From Polynucleobacter sp. AP-Ainpum-60-G11 (GTDB taxonomy: Bacteria > Pseudomonadota > Gammaproteobacteria > Burkholderiales > Burkholderiaceae): 64,000 bases of DNA. Made by a program: the position numbers and the translations under genes. Position 1 is the stretch's first letter. Every line of letters starts with the position of its first letter. Below the pieces are notes generated by a model. That model worked only from the letters and a program-made list of their open reading frames with translations, was not told the origin of the DNA and ran no database searches. The stretch covers positions 620,001 through 684,000 of the forward strand of contig NZ_CP061318.1 in assembly GCF_018688375.1 (NCBI RefSeq). The letters run 5' to 3'. This document shows, piece by piece, positions 34,474 to 44,374 of this stretch.

Positions 34474-35388
34474 CTAGCCTCGGAGCTTTTCTTTCAAAGC
34501 TGTCATTTGTTCTTGGGCTGCCACTTCACCGGCGAGAATTGCTGCATTTCTAGATTTGAAATCACCGCTACTCATTTGCTTAAGGTGTGGGGTGATTACG
34601 ATATCGGCGCTCTTGAGCTCGTATTGATTAATGCTTCGCTGCATGATCGAAATCGTTTGCTGCATGACACCAAAAGTTCCGCTGGCATCTTGATGCACTG
34701 GTTCCGAAGAAATGTTGACAGCAATCACAATGGTTGCGCCCATCTGCCGGGCATAACTAACAGGGACAGGCGCAACTAAGCCGCCATCAACATATTCCTT
34801 GCCGCTAATGACTGCTGGCTGAAATACGCCTGGAACGCTGCACGAGGCCCGCACTGCTAAACCTGTATTACCAGAGCGAAACAAAATGCCTTTGCCCGAT
34901 TGCAGCTCCGTCGCCACAATTCCTAATGGAATGCGCATTTGCTCGATCGATTTATTTTGTACCTCACGGTTCACCATGTTCTGCAGGGCATCCCCTTTAA
35001 TGAGGCCGCCAAATCTTCCGGCAAAAGGGAGCCCCCAGTCGGCAATGGTTGCCTCATCTAGATTTAATGCAAGCCTATTGAGGTCGTTGCCAGTAGCGCC
35101 TGAAGCAAGTAATGCGGCAATAACGCTGCCAGCGCTGCTGCCAACCACGATATCAGGCCTAATTCCTTGCGCCTCTAATGACTTAATGACGCCTATGTGG
35201 GCAAAACCTCGGGCTGCTCCCGCCCCCAAAGCCAAGCCAATAACTGGTTTACGACTGCTCATTAAGCTGCAACCGGTAAGGCTTGAACCCCCAATCAGGG
35301 CTCCCAAACCAAGACCTAAGCCCAGAAAACGGCGTCTTGTATCGGTTTCAGAGGATATAGCGGGGACTAAGGCTGTATTTTCTTGCAT
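34474..35388 (-). CDS. Patatin-like phospholipase, lipoprotein
   Basis: 304 residues from ATG 35388. The N-terminus has an RRRFLGLGLGLGALIGG signal ending in a lipobox LTGC (Cys40), so a lipid-anchored envelope protein. The patatin domain follows: oxyanion loop LALGAGAARGFAHIG, nucleophile Ser85 in GSSAG, and the dyad Asp in DGGLVAPVPVSYA. It resembles the RssA/NTE group of serine lipid hydrolases. It is divergent from scpB. The gene ends 57 bp before the barrel gene, perhaps in one transcript with it. Confidence 0.9.
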   Translation of the reverse strand: MQENTALVPAISSETDTRRRFLGLGLGLGALIGGSSLTGCSLMSSRKPVIGLALGAGAARGFAHIGVIKSLEAQGIRPDIVVGSSAGSVIAALLASGATGNDLNRLALNLDEATIADWGLPFAGRFGGLIKGDALQNMVNREVQNKSIEQMRIPLGIVATELQSGKGILFRSGNTGLAVRASCSVPGVFQPAVISGKEYVDGGLVAPVPVSYARQMGATIVIAVNISSEPVHQDASGTFGVMQQTISIMQRSINQYELKSADIVITPHLKQMSSGDFKSRNAAILAGEVAAQEQMTALKEKLRG

Positions 35389-35412
35389 GTGGCTATTGTA
35401 TTGAGCCTCCCT

Positions 35413-35590
35413 TATAATGATCAAACGGTGAGCGAAAAAGACTTCGTTTCAGCGCGGGTGGCTCTCCCAGGAGGATTTTCGGAGATGAATTGCCCGTAGT
35501 AGCTAAATAGCGCCACCAGAACACCACCAACCCATTACGGAAATACATTTTTATAGCCTCATCAGGTCCTTACCTGATAGCCCGAATTTT
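35413..35590 (+). promoter_or_regulatory. scpB leader region with mini-ORF
   Basis: TATAAT at 35413-35418 predicts a start near 35425 and a leader of about 165 nt. Inside it, an AGGAGG (35469-35474) precedes a four-codon ORF plus stop, ATG 35485 to TAG 35499, and near the end a 7-bp hairpin ATCAGGT-CCTT-ACCTGAT lies about 15 nt before ATG 35591. The promoter has no clear -35. Function unknown: it may be a translational control region or hold a small RNA. Confidence 0.4.
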
Positions 35591-36316
35591 ATGGATGATC
35601 ACAATAAACGCGTAATTGAAACAGCCCTCTTGTGCGCGCAAGAACCACTCACCGTTGCTGATCTGACGCGCTTATTTGCTGAAGACATTGCTCCTGGCGA
35701 AATAGATGATGCTCTTTTAGAACTTCAAAAAGCCTGGGAAGATAAAGGTATGGAGTTGGTCCACATTGCAACTGGCTGGCGTTTCCAAAGCCGCTTAGCA
35801 ATGCGTGAATACCTCGACCGCTTGACTCCAGAAAAACCACCGAAATATTCTCGTGCCGTAATGGAGACCTTGGCGATTATTGCTTACCGCCAACCAGTGA
35901 CCCGCGGAGAGATCGAGGAGATTCGTGGTGTAGCGGTCAGTAGCAATGTGATGAAGCAGTTAGAGGATCGCGGTTGGGTTGAGGTCATTGGCCACAAAGA
36001 GACTGTTGGTCGCCCTGGTTTATATGCCACTACCAAACAATTCTTGGATGATTTAAGCCTTACCAATTTACAAAGCTTGCCAATGTTAGAAGATGCTGCG
36101 CCCATGGCTGCAGCAGAACACTTAGGTCAGGCAGTTATGGAGTTTGATCCTAGTGCGACTGTAGAAACCGTAATCGAATTAGATGAAAATGGTCAGCCCA
36201 TTATTCAATCAACAGTTGAAGAATTGGCTAGCGAAGAACTCATCAGCGAAGAGACAAGTGCAGTAGAAGAAGAAATTACTCCAGAGTCTGAAGACAAATC
36301 AGACGAACAAAAATAA
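35591..36316 (+). CDS. scpB: Segregation and condensation protein B
   Basis: 241 residues. The two winged-helix domains of ScpB span about 1-165: VIETALLCAQEPLTVADLTRLF, then GWRFQSRLAMREYLDRL, PPKYSRAVMETLAIIAYRQPVTRGEIEEIRGV, and GRPGLYATTKQFLDDL. The last ~75 residues are an acidic Glu-rich tail. ScpB joins ScpA and SMC to organise and segregate the chromosome. It is followed after 6 bp by rluB, a linkage common in proteobacteria. scpA is not in the window. Confidence 0.95.
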   Translation: MDDHNKRVIETALLCAQEPLTVADLTRLFAEDIAPGEIDDALLELQKAWEDKGMELVHIATGWRFQSRLAMREYLDRLTPEKPPKYSRAVMETLAIIAYRQPVTRGEIEEIRGVAVSSNVMKQLEDRGWVEVIGHKETVGRPGLYATTKQFLDDLSLTNLQSLPMLEDAAPMAAAEHLGQAVMEFDPSATVETVIELDENGQPIIQSTVEELASEELISEETSAVEEEITPESEDKSDEQK

Positions 36317-36322
36317 TTATTA

Positions 36323-38080
36323 ATGACAAGTCATAACGAAAACGATTCATCTCCAAGTAAGCCTACTTCGGATAACTCCTCTGGTTCAGAGTCTGCATCC
36401 AACCATTCAGAGGGTGCAAAGGGCGAGGGGCGCGAGGGCGGTCCACGTCGCCCACGCCGTCAAGGTGCTGGAGCTGGTAAGCATCCCTTTAATAAGAAAC
36501 GCCCATTCAACAAAGACCGGCCTCGTCGTGAAGGTGGAGAGTCTAATGGGCCACGTGAAGGTGGCAATCATGCATCTGCCAAGCTCGCACCAAATCCCGC
36601 TGAGAGCGAGGCTTTATTTGCATCAGTAGTTTCTGGAGAGTTCGACGCCGCATTGGATGCGCCTGAAGTTCTTGAAGTTAAAAATCCTGATGGTCTAAAT
36701 GAAAATGAGATTTCTCATCAGACCGGCGCTGAGCGTCGTGCACAGCGTGTGCGTCATGACGAAGACGCGGATACGCCTAGCGACGATGAGATGAGTAGTT
36801 TGCAATTTGCAAACATCGATGATTTGCCACTTAGCTTACGTGATGAAGTTTGGTCGGATTTAGATGGTTTAGACGACGACGCTGACGACGAAGACACTGT
36901 GAAGTTGCACAAGGTGTTGGCTGATGTCGGCATGGGTTCACGTCGCGATATGGAAGACTTGATTATTCAAGGACGCGTATCCGTAAATGGATTGCCAGCC
37001 CATATTGGTCAGCGCATTGGACCTACCGATCAGGTTCGCATTAACGGTAAGCCAGTGCATCGCAAGATTCAGACTAAGCCGCCGCGCGTGATCATGTATC
37101 ACAAGCCAGCTGGTGAGATCGTGAGTCAATCCGATCCTGAAGGTCGTCCTACCGTATTTGATCGCCTACCAAAGCCACGCCAGGGGCGCTGGATTGCCGT
37201 AGGGCGTTTGGACTTTAATACTGAAGGTCTTTTGTTATTCACCACTTCTGGCGAGTTGGCCAATCGCTTGATGCATCCTCGGTACGGTGTGGAGCGCGAA
37301 TACGCTGTCCGTATTCTGGGCGATTTGAGCCAAGAAAACATGTCTCAATTAAAGAGTGGCATTACCTTAGATGACGGCCAAGCTAAATTCTTGCGTCTTT
37401 CTATGGGCGGTGGGGAAGGTGCAAACCGTTGGTACCACGTAGCCTTGACTGAAGGTCGTAACCGCGAGGTTCGCCGGATGTTTGAGGCGGTTGGCCATAC
37501 AGTTTCTCGATTGATTCGTACACGTTACGGTATTTTCTTGTTGCCTCCACGTTTGAGACGGGGTAAATGGGAAGAGATTGAGGCTGGCGGTATCTACAAC
37601 TTAATGAAGTTTGCCGGCTTAAAAATGCCGCAGCCACAAGATAAAGGCCGTGGCCCAGCTTCTGGGGCTCACGGACGTGATCGCAACCCTGCGTCAGGTG
37701 GAGATTTCCAGCCTGATCCAATGCAAACCTCGGTTTCTTACTGGGGTTCGAGGGACGCCTTAACCCAGGCTAGTGGCCATGGTGCTCTGACCCATCAAAG
37801 CAGGGGTGGTAAACCTGGTGGCGGCGCTTCTGGCGAAGGTCGCGGTCCATTCCGGGGTCGTACTCAGGGTGGTCGTCCTGGTGCAGGTGGTCAGGGCGGC
37901 GGTCAGGGTGCTCAAGGCCAAAACCGTAATAAAGGTAAGAAAGTCCATCATGGGCAGTCAGCTTTTGTAACGGCAAGCCCTCAAAGTCCCGGTAATGGCC
38001 CTAAACGGGGAGCTCCAAAAGGGCGCAAACCTTTCAATAAAGGCCCTAGAAAACCGCGAAATCCTGGCGAAAGCTTCTGA
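36323..38080 (+). CDS. rluB: 23S rRNA pseudouridine synthase RluB with long disordered ends
   Basis: 585 residues, about twice the catalytic core. The S4 domain is at about 193-252 ([21 protein letters not shown]). The RsuA/RluB catalytic domain follows with [11 protein letters not shown] and the active Asp in [15 protein letters not shown] near 297, then [16 protein letters not shown] and RTRYG. RluB makes pseudouridine 2605 in 23S rRNA. The N-terminal ~190 residues are rich in Ser/Lys/Arg/Asp, and the last ~145 are Gly/Arg/Gln-rich with RGG-like steps, both predicted disordered and probably RNA-binding. Follows scpB by 6 bp. Confidence 0.95.
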   Translation: MTSHNENDSSPSKPTSDNSSGSESASNHSEGAKGEGREGGPRRPRRQGAGAGKHPFNKKRPFNKDRPRREGGESNGPREGGNHASAKLAPNPAESEALFASVVSGEFDAALDAPEVLEVKNPDGLNENEISHQTGAERRAQRVRHDEDADTPSDDEMSSLQFANIDDLPLSLRDEVWSDLDGLDDDADDEDTVKLHKVLADVGMGSRRDMEDLIIQGRVSVNGLPAHIGQRIGPTDQVRINGKPVHRKIQTKPPRVIMYHKPAGEIVSQSDPEGRPTVFDRLPKPRQGRWIAVGRLDFNTEGLLLFTTSGELANRLMHPRYGVEREYAVRILGDLSQENMSQLKSGITLDDGQAKFLRLSMGGGEGANRWYHVALTEGRNREVRRMFEAVGHTVSRLIRTRYGIFLLPPRLRRGKWEEIEAGGIYNLMKFAGLKMPQPQDKGRGPASGAHGRDRNPASGGDFQPDPMQTSVSYWGSRDALTQASGHGALTHQSRGGKPGGGASGEGRGPFRGRTQGGRPGAGGQGGGQGAQGQNRNKGKKVHHGQSAFVTASPQSPGNGPKRGAPKGRKPFNKGPRKPRNPGESF

Positions 38081-38082
38081 TT

Positions 38083-38113
38083 TTGATGAGTTTTCCTCTA
38101 AATCGGCTATAAT
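38083..38113 (+). promoter_or_regulatory. Promoter of the rimP-nusA-infB operon
   Basis: A consensus TATAAT at 38108-38113 has TTGATG 19 bp upstream (38083-38088). The predicted start is about 38120, just before a structured leader. It begins three bases after the rluB stop, so the operon has its own promoter. Confidence 0.6.
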
Positions 38114-38119
38114 TTTGGA

Positions 38120-38253
38120 CTTACAGCAGTTCGCTGCTGTTTTAAGTTGTTACCGACTGATGTTGCGATCAACGTAAGTCGGCCTGTTCTGAATTTCGAG
38201 AATATGGGCTTTGAAGCCCATTTTTTTTTGCCGTTTTGGATTGAAGGGTGTTC
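38120..38253 (+). ncRNA. Structured rimP-nusA leader (attenuator-like)
   Basis: Three hairpins in order: ACAGCAG-TTCG-CTGCTGT (38123-38140), a 7-bp stem with a UUCG tetraloop; a two-part stem CCGACT...AGTCGG with inner GTTG/CAAC (38153-38182); and the intrinsic terminator at 38204-38229. The leader precedes rimP. Such a layout fits attenuation of the operon, whose product NusA itself acts on termination. The structures are seen by base pairing; regulation is inferred. I cannot say whether it matches a named RNA family. Confidence 0.6.
38204..38229 (+). terminator. Intrinsic terminator inside the rimP leader
   Basis: ATGGGCTT-TG-AAGCCCAT followed by nine T (38221-38229). It lies between the putative operon promoter and the rimP start, 24 bp before the gene, so it can end rluB transcription and also attenuate the rimP operon. 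Confidence 0.92.
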
Positions 38254-38745
38254 GTGAAGGATCAGCGGATTATTTCTGCAGAGGTAGAAAACCTAGGGTA
38301 CACGCTAGTTGATATCGAGCGTGAAGCCGGAGGTTTGCTGCGCGTCACGATTGAAAACCCGGATTACGAGCGTTTGATTAACGTCCAGGATTGCGAAAAG
38401 GTGAGTCATCAACTGAGCTACACATTGCCAGTCGAAAACATTCCCTTTGAGCGTCTAGAGATTTCTTCTCCTGGTCTAGATCGCCCTGTGAAGTCAGCGG
38501 CTGATTACGAACGTTTCTCTGGAATGGAAGTGGATTTGAAGTTGCGTGTTGCCGTTGGCGATCGCAAGAAGTTTCGTGGTGTGTTGCAAGGTTTGCTGAG
38601 TGGCGAGTTGGATTCGCCTGATGCGAAATTTGGTTTGTTGTTTGAAGGTGCTGATGGCACTGAATCTCAATTGGAGTTTTCTTTAGCCGAGGTCGATAAG
38701 ACTCGGTTGGTCCCTGTTATTGATTTCAAAGGAAGAAAGTCATGA
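38254..38745 (+). CDS. rimP: Ribosome maturation factor RimP
   Basis: 163 residues from GTG 38254, chosen because GAAGGG (38243-38248) lies 5 nt upstream; GTG 38248 is an alternative. Domain 1 has [23 protein letters not shown] and [17 protein letters not shown], domain 2 the SH3-like [12 protein letters not shown] and KFRGVL. The block [21 protein letters not shown] bridges them, with SSPGLDRPV the family mark. RimP assists 30S maturation. The stop overlaps the nusA start (ATGA, 38742-38745). Confidence 0.96.
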   Translation: MKDQRIISAEVENLGYTLVDIEREAGGLLRVTIENPDYERLINVQDCEKVSHQLSYTLPVENIPFERLEISSPGLDRPVKSAADYERFSGMEVDLKLRVAVGDRKKFRGVLQGLLSGELDSPDAKFGLLFEGADGTESQLEFSLAEVDKTRLVPVIDFKGRKS

Positions 38746-40223
38746 GCCGAGAAGTTCTCATGTTGGCAGACGCCTTAGCGCGTGAAAAGAACGTAGATCA
38801 AGCGATTGTGTTTGAGGCGCTAGAAATGGCGTTGGCATCAGCCACTAAGAAACGTTATCCAACGGAAGATGTGGATATTCGTGTATCGATTGATCGCGAG
38901 TCTGGTGAATACGAAACCTTCCGTCGCTGGTTGGTTGTTCCTGATGAAGCAGGTCTCCAAGAGCCGGATAAAGAAATCCTCCATTTTGAAGCGCTCGAGC
39001 AATTTCCCGATATGGAAGTTGGTGAATACATCGAAGAGCAAATCGAATCTTTAGCCTTTGGCCGTATCGGTGCACAAGCCGCTAAGCAAGTGATCTTGCA
39101 GCGTATTCGTGATGCTGAGCGTGAGCAGATTTTGAACGACTACCTTGAGCGTGGCGAAAAAGTCATGACCGGTACCGTGAAGCGTGCTGACAAAAATGGT
39201 TTGATTATTGAATCTGGCCGTGTAGAGGCATTGTTGCGTCGCGATCAAATGATTCCAAAAGAGAACCTCCGTTCTGGTGACCGTGTTCGCGCCTACATTC
39301 TGAAAGTAGATCGTGAAGCCCGTGGCCCGCAGATCGAACTCTCACGTACTTGCCCTGATTTCTTGATCAAATTGTTCGAGAACGAAGTTCCAGAGATGGA
39401 GCAAGGTTTATTAGAGATTAAGGGTGCAGCTCGTGACCCGGGTATCCGCGCAAAAATTGCCGTGATTACTTATGACAAGCGTATCGACCCAATCGGCACT
39501 TGCGTTGGCGTTCGTGGCACACGCGTTACTGCAGTGCGTAACGAAGTGGCTGGCGAAGCAGTGGACATTGTGTTGTGGTCTGAAGATCCAGCGCAGTTTG
39601 TGATCGGTGCTTTGGCTCCAGCTCAAGTGTCCTCTATCGTGGTTGACGAAGAGCGTCATGCTATGGATGTCGTAGTTGATGAAGAAAATTTGGCAATCGC
39701 GATTGGCCGTAGCGGACAAAACGTTCGTTTGGCTAGTGAATTGACTGGTTGGCAGATCAACATCATGACTCCAGAAGAGTCTGCTGAGAAAACTGAAAAA
39801 GAAGCTGCTTCTGTACGTCAATTGTTTATGGACAAATTGGACGTTGACCAAGAAGTTGCTGACATTTTGATTGAAGAAGGTTTCAATACATTGGAAGAGG
39901 TTGCTTATGTACCTCTTTCTGAAATGTTAGAAATCGATTCTTTCGACGAAGACACGGTAAATGAATTGCGTACTCGTGCACGTGACTCCCTCTTGACTAT
40001 GGAATTAGCTAAAGAAGAGCGCGTTGGCGAAGTCTCACAAGATTTACGTTCCCTTGAGGGAATGACGACTGAGTTGATTGCCAAGCTTGCTGACAATCAA
40101 GTTCATACACGTGACGACTTAGCTGAACTGGCTGTTGATGAGCTAGTTGAGGCGACACAAATTGACGAAGAAACCGCGAAAACGCTCATCATGAAAGCGC
40201 GCGAACATTGGTTTACTTCATGA
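38742..40223 (+). CDS. nusA: Transcription termination/antitermination factor NusA
   Basis: 493 residues. The N-terminal RNA-polymerase-binding domain is at 1-125, S1 at about 135-200 ([21 protein letters not shown]), and two KH domains at about 230-345 ([20 protein letters not shown] and [20 protein letters not shown]). Two C-terminal acidic repeat domains follow ([19 protein letters not shown] and [20 protein letters not shown]), as in the long proteobacterial form. NusA modulates pausing, termination and antitermination. Confidence 0.98.
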   Translation: MSREVLMLADALAREKNVDQAIVFEALEMALASATKKRYPTEDVDIRVSIDRESGEYETFRRWLVVPDEAGLQEPDKEILHFEALEQFPDMEVGEYIEEQIESLAFGRIGAQAAKQVILQRIRDAEREQILNDYLERGEKVMTGTVKRADKNGLIIESGRVEALLRRDQMIPKENLRSGDRVRAYILKVDREARGPQIELSRTCPDFLIKLFENEVPEMEQGLLEIKGAARDPGIRAKIAVITYDKRIDPIGTCVGVRGTRVTAVRNEVAGEAVDIVLWSEDPAQFVIGALAPAQVSSIVVDEERHAMDVVVDEENLAIAIGRSGQNVRLASELTGWQINIMTPEESAEKTEKEAASVRQLFMDKLDVDQEVADILIEEGFNTLEEVAYVPLSEMLEIDSFDEDTVNELRTRARDSLLTMELAKEERVGEVSQDLRSLEGMTTELIAKLADNQVHTRDDLAELAVDELVEATQIDEETAKTLIMKAREHWFTS

Positions 40224-40236
40224 GAGGAAGTAGTAC

Positions 40237-43020
40237 ATGGCAACAACAGTAAAAGTACTCGCTAAAGAATTGAAACGTACTGCGCCTGACCTTCTGGAGC
40301 AATTGAAGGCGGCCGGTATTGAAAAAGGTTCTGAGGACGACAGCATCACTGAGAAGGACAAGACTGTCCTGCTCGAGCATTTGCAAAAAGAACATGGCAG
40401 TGCGGATACGGGTAGTCGTAAAAAGATTACTTTAATCAAGCGCGAAAACTCTGAGATTCGTCAGGCAGACTCTGCCGGACGCACTCGTACCGTTCAGGTT
40501 GAGGTTCGCAAAAAGCGCGTGCTAGTTAAAGCAGGGGACAAAGCTCCTCAAGAAGCTCCAGCTCCGGCGGCCAAAGAGGTTGCATCTGCGGCGCCTGCAA
40601 AACCAATCCTTTCTGCTGAAGAGTTAGAGAAACGCGCAGCTGAGGCGACTCGTCAAGCCGAGTTATTGGCTCGTCAAGAAGCGGAAATGAAAGCGGCGGA
40701 AGATGCTCGCCAAAAAGAAGCTGATGCTGTTGCTGCTGCAAGTGTGGCTGAGCCGGTTGTCGAAAAAGCCGCCAAGTCAGATGATGATGGTGTTGCTGCA
40801 GCCGCAAAAGCTGCCGACAAGAAAGCTCAAGCTGATAAGGCTGCCAAAGAGATTGCGGATGCCAATAAGGCACAGTTAGCAGATATTACTAAGCGACGTG
40901 CCGCTGCTGAAGCTGAAGCTTTAGCGATTCGCGACATGATGAGTACCCCAGCGCGTGTACTCAAGGCACCAAGTGAAATAGCTGCTGAAGAAGCTAAAAA
41001 GGGTACCTTACATAAGCCAGCTAAGGCTGAAGGTGCTGATGATAAGAAAAAAGCGGTTGCTAAGGTTGGTGGTAAGACAATTAAGTCTGCAGAGACTTCA
41101 TCTACTTGGCAAGAAGAAGGTGCCAAGAAGCCTGGTGGCCTCAAGACTCGTGGTGACAGCTCTGGAGGTGTAGGTGGTTGGCGTTCTGGCGGTGGCAGAA
41201 GAAAGCAACGTCAAATTGCAGAAGCCAACGTCGATACCAACTTCCAAGTTCCAACAGAACCGGTTGTACGTGATGTTCATGTTCCTGAAACTATTACTGT
41301 TGCTGAGTTAGCTCATGCAATGGCCGTGAAGAGTGCAGAAGTAATTAAGCTCTTGATGGGTATGGGTCAGATGGTAACGATCAATCAGATCTTAGATCAA
41401 GATACTGCCATGATCATCGTAGAAGAGATGGGCCATACAGCCCATGCCGCTAAGTTAGATGATCCAGATTTAGATCTCGGTATTGCTGGTCACGATGCGG
41501 AATTATTGCCACGTCCACCAGTTGTTACGGTGATGGGTCACGTTGACCACGGTAAAACATCTTTGCTCGATAAGATTCGTGCGGCTAAGGTTGCTACTGG
41601 CGAAGCCGGTGGTATTACTCAGCACATCGGCGCTTATCACGTTGAAACACCACGCGGCATGATTACCTTCCTTGATACTCCGGGTCACGAAGCCTTTACG
41701 GCAATGCGTGCTCGCGGTGCTAAGGCAACGGATATCGTGATCTTGGTAGTTGCAGCTGATGATGGTGTGATGCCGCAAACAAAAGAAGCGATTGCACACG
41801 CAGTAGCTGGTGGCGTACCAATTGTTGTGGCTATTAATAAGATTGATAAGCCAGAAGCGAACTTAGAGCGCGTTAAAACTGAGTTGGTTGCTGAGCAAGT
41901 CGTTCCAGAAGAGTACGGCGGCGATGTGCCATTCATTGGTGTGTCTGCTAAAACAGGTGACGGCATTGATGCCTTGCTTGAGAACGTACTCTTGCAAGCT
42001 GAAATTTTGGAGCTTAAGGCAGCGAAAGACGCTCCTGCGCAAGGTCTCGTTATTGAGGCGCGCTTGGACAAAGGTCGTGGTCCAGTTGCTACTATTTTGG
42101 TTCAGTCCGGAACGCTCAAGCGTGGTGATATGTTGTTGGCTGGTTCAACCTACGGACGCGTTCGTGCGATGTTGGATGAAAATGGCAAGCCATGTAACGA
42201 AGCTGGCCCATCTATCCCTGTGGAGATTCAAGGTTTATCTGAAGTTCCTGCAGCTGGTGAATCAGTTCAAGTGGTGCCTGATGAGCGTAAAGCCCGTGAG
42301 ATCGCACTTTTCCGTCAAGGTAAGTTCCGTGATGTGAAGCTGGCTAAACAACAAGCATTCAAACTCGAAACCATGATGGAAAACATGGAAGAGGGTGCGA
42401 TTGAGGCGAAGTTGTTGCCACTGATCATTAAGGCGGACGTTCAAGGCTCTCAAGAAGCTTTGTCACAGTCATTGCAAAAACTATCTACTGCTGAAGTCAA
42501 GGTGCAAATCGTTCATGCGGCCGTGGGTGGCATTACCGAGACTGACGTTAACTTAGCAGTGGCTTCTAAAGCAGTCATCATCGGCTTTAACTCACGTGCA
42601 GATGGTGCAGCGCGTAAGTTGGCCGAGAACAATGGTGTAGATATTCGTTATCACAACATTATTTATGACGCGGTTGATGAAGTGAAGGCGGCCTTAAGTG
42701 GTATGTTGACACCAGATAAGAAAGAAGAAATCACCGGCATGGTGGAGATTCGTCAAGTCTTCTTGGTATCTAAAGTTGGCGCTATTGCAGGTTGCTTGGT
42801 GCTCGACGGCATCATTAAGCGTAACTCTAGTGTTCGCCTCTTGCGTGACAACGTAGTGATCTGGACTGGTGAGTTGGACTCTCTCAAGCGCTTTAAAGAT
42901 GACGCAAAAGATGTGCGCGCCGGTGTTGAGTGCGGCCTGTCATTAAAAGGCTACAACGACATCAAAGAAGGCGATCAACTCGAAGTCTTTGAAGTGACTG
43001 AAGTTGCCCGCACACTCTAA
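40237..43020 (+). CDS. infB: Translation initiation factor IF-2
   Basis: 927 residues. GAGAGGAA precedes ATG 40237. The N-terminal IF2 domain ([19 protein letters not shown]) is followed by a long Ala/Lys/Glu-rich coiled region (about 85-300), a Gly/Arg stretch [17 protein letters not shown], and a second IF2_N domain at about 345-395. The GTPase domain has GHVDHGKTS near 434, DTPGHEAF and NKID. Domains II, III and IV complete the factor. It places initiator tRNA on the 30S subunit. Confidence 0.98.
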   Translation: MATTVKVLAKELKRTAPDLLEQLKAAGIEKGSEDDSITEKDKTVLLEHLQKEHGSADTGSRKKITLIKRENSEIRQADSAGRTRTVQVEVRKKRVLVKAGDKAPQEAPAPAAKEVASAAPAKPILSAEELEKRAAEATRQAELLARQEAEMKAAEDARQKEADAVAAASVAEPVVEKAAKSDDDGVAAAAKAADKKAQADKAAKEIADANKAQLADITKRRAAAEAEALAIRDMMSTPARVLKAPSEIAAEEAKKGTLHKPAKAEGADDKKKAVAKVGGKTIKSAETSSTWQEEGAKKPGGLKTRGDSSGGVGGWRSGGGRRKQRQIAEANVDTNFQVPTEPVVRDVHVPETITVAELAHAMAVKSAEVIKLLMGMGQMVTINQILDQDTAMIIVEEMGHTAHAAKLDDPDLDLGIAGHDAELLPRPPVVTVMGHVDHGKTSLLDKIRAAKVATGEAGGITQHIGAYHVETPRGMITFLDTPGHEAFTAMRARGAKATDIVILVVAADDGVMPQTKEAIAHAVAGGVPIVVAINKIDKPEANLERVKTELVAEQVVPEEYGGDVPFIGVSAKTGDGIDALLENVLLQAEILELKAAKDAPAQGLVIEARLDKGRGPVATILVQSGTLKRGDMLLAGSTYGRVRAMLDENGKPCNEAGPSIPVEIQGLSEVPAAGESVQVVPDERKAREIALFRQGKFRDVKLAKQQAFKLETMMENMEEGAIEAKLLPLIIKADVQGSQEALSQSLQKLSTAEVKVQIVHAAVGGITETDVNLAVASKAVIIGFNSRADGAARKLAENNGVDIRYHNIIYDAVDEVKAALSGMLTPDKKEEITGMVEIRQVFLVSKVGAIAGCLVLDGIIKRNSSVRLLRDNVVIWTGELDSLKRFKDDAKDVRAGVECGLSLKGYNDIKEGDQLEVFEVTEVARTL

Positions 43021-43034
43021 GAGCTATTCAGTTC

Positions 43035-43403
43035 ATGCATAAAACTAGCCCTCATCGTAACCAGCGTCTCGCCGATCAAATTCAGCGAGACCTGGCCGAG
43101 CTGATTCCTCGCGAATTACGTAGCCCAAGCCTAGGTTTGATTACTTTACAAAGTATTGAACTCACACCAGATTTGGCGCACGCAAAAGTTTTCTTTACTG
43201 TTTTGGGTGCTGAGCCTGAGGTAGCCTTGAAAGCGCTGCAAGATAAGGCGGGCTATTTGCATTCTTTATTGTTCAAGCGTTTGCATATTCATACTGTGCC
43301 AACCTTGCACTTCCACTACGACAGTTCTGTTGAGCATGGCATTGAGATGTCGCGCTTAATTGATCAAGCGGTGGATAGCGATCGCAAAGACGAGAACGCG
43401 TAA
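43035..43403 (+). CDS. rbfA: 30S ribosome-binding factor A
   Basis: 122 residues, one KH-type domain: [21 protein letters not shown], cut as [14 protein letters not shown], then [23 protein letters not shown], and [23 protein letters not shown] near the end, where [12 protein letters not shown] is the family mark. RbfA binds the 5' region of 16S rRNA during 30S maturation and cold adaptation. 14 bp after infB and 6 bp before truB, within the operon. Confidence 0.96.
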   Translation: MHKTSPHRNQRLADQIQRDLAELIPRELRSPSLGLITLQSIELTPDLAHAKVFFTVLGAEPEVALKALQDKAGYLHSLLFKRLHIHTVPTLHFHYDSSVEHGIEMSRLIDQAVDSDRKDENA

Positions 43404-43409
43404 ATAGCT

Positions 43410-44321
43410 ATGTCTGTACGTATCGACGGCGTTGTCTTGCTTGATAAACCTGCTGGAATGAGCTCACAAGGCGCAGTCACTGCCGTGAAGCGCGCCTTCA
43501 ATGCAGAGAAAGCAGGGCATACCGGCACCCTAGATCCCATGGCTACTGGCTTACTTCCCATTTGTTTGGGCGAGGCTACTAAGTACTCCCAGGATTTATT
43601 GGAGGCTGATAAAACCTATATCGCTCAAGTGAAATTCGGTCAGCGTACCGATACTGGTGATGCTGAAGGCTTAGTCATTGAAGAACTACCTTTACCTGTA
43701 TTTGCTGATGAAGCAACTATCAAAGTTGCATTAAACGCTTTATTGCCGGCATTTACTGGTCCGATTAGCCAGGTGCCTCCAATGTATTCTGCGCTGAAGC
43801 GCGATGGCAAGCCTTTATATGAATACGCTCGCGCTGGTGTTGAATTAGAGCGTGCTCCACGAGATATTACGATTCATGCAATTCGTTGGACTAATGTTAA
43901 TTGGCCTGAAGCCACTTTAGAAGTGAGCTGCAGCAAAGGTACCTACATTCGCGTGTTAGCAGAAGATATTGGTAAGGCATTAGGATGCGGTGCACATTTA
44001 GTTGGCTTGCGCCGTACCGAAGTAGGGCACCTCACTTTAGAGCAATCTTTCACAATCGAATCTATTCAAAATAGCTCGCAAGATAGCTCTAGTTACATCT
44101 TGCCGGTCGATGCCCTCTTGCAAACACTGCCCCACTTAACCGTGGATGAGCAACAGGCTAAACGTTTAGAAATGGGTCAACGAGTCCCGCTTAATATACC
44201 TTCTATAGAGGCGCTGGTGCGCATCTATCGCGCAACTGCTGCTCCACATAACTTTATTGGTACTGGTGATTGGCGCTCTGGGGTGTTGCATCCTAAGCGC
44301 CTGATTTCTTCGGCACATTAA
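43410..44321 (+). CDS. truB: tRNA pseudouridine-55 synthase
   Basis: 303 residues. DGVVLLDKPAGMSSQGAV leads to GHTGTLDPMATGLLPICLGEATK, in which the Asp of TLDP is catalytic (near residue 48). GRTDTGDAEG-type GQRTDTGDAEG, PPMYSALKRDGKPLYEYAR and CSKGTYIRVLAEDIG follow in TruB order, and a C-terminal PUA-like domain ends the protein. It makes pseudouridine 55 in tRNA T loops. No Shine-Dalgarno is obvious before ATG 43410, so it may depend on coupling to rbfA. Confidence 0.97.
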   Translation: MSVRIDGVVLLDKPAGMSSQGAVTAVKRAFNAEKAGHTGTLDPMATGLLPICLGEATKYSQDLLEADKTYIAQVKFGQRTDTGDAEGLVIEELPLPVFADEATIKVALNALLPAFTGPISQVPPMYSALKRDGKPLYEYARAGVELERAPRDITIHAIRWTNVNWPEATLEVSCSKGTYIRVLAEDIGKALGCGAHLVGLRRTEVGHLTLEQSFTIESIQNSSQDSSSYILPVDALLQTLPHLTVDEQQAKRLEMGQRVPLNIPSIEALVRIYRATAAPHNFIGTGDWRSGVLHPKRLISSAH

Positions 44322-44374
44322 ATATATTTAACCCTCTTATTTATTAACCTTATTCTTAACTTCAGAAGCTTCAC

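Noticed and set aside
34886..35404. Plus-strand ORF of 172 codons opposite the patatin gene
   Set aside because: Antisense shadow; its Pro/Ala/Ser-rich translation has no recognisable fold.
40560..40900. Repetitive GCT/AAA-rich stretch that might look like a DNA repeat
   Set aside because: It encodes the Ala/Lys/Glu-rich linker of IF-2; there are no regular repeat units or spacers, so not CRISPR or satellite.
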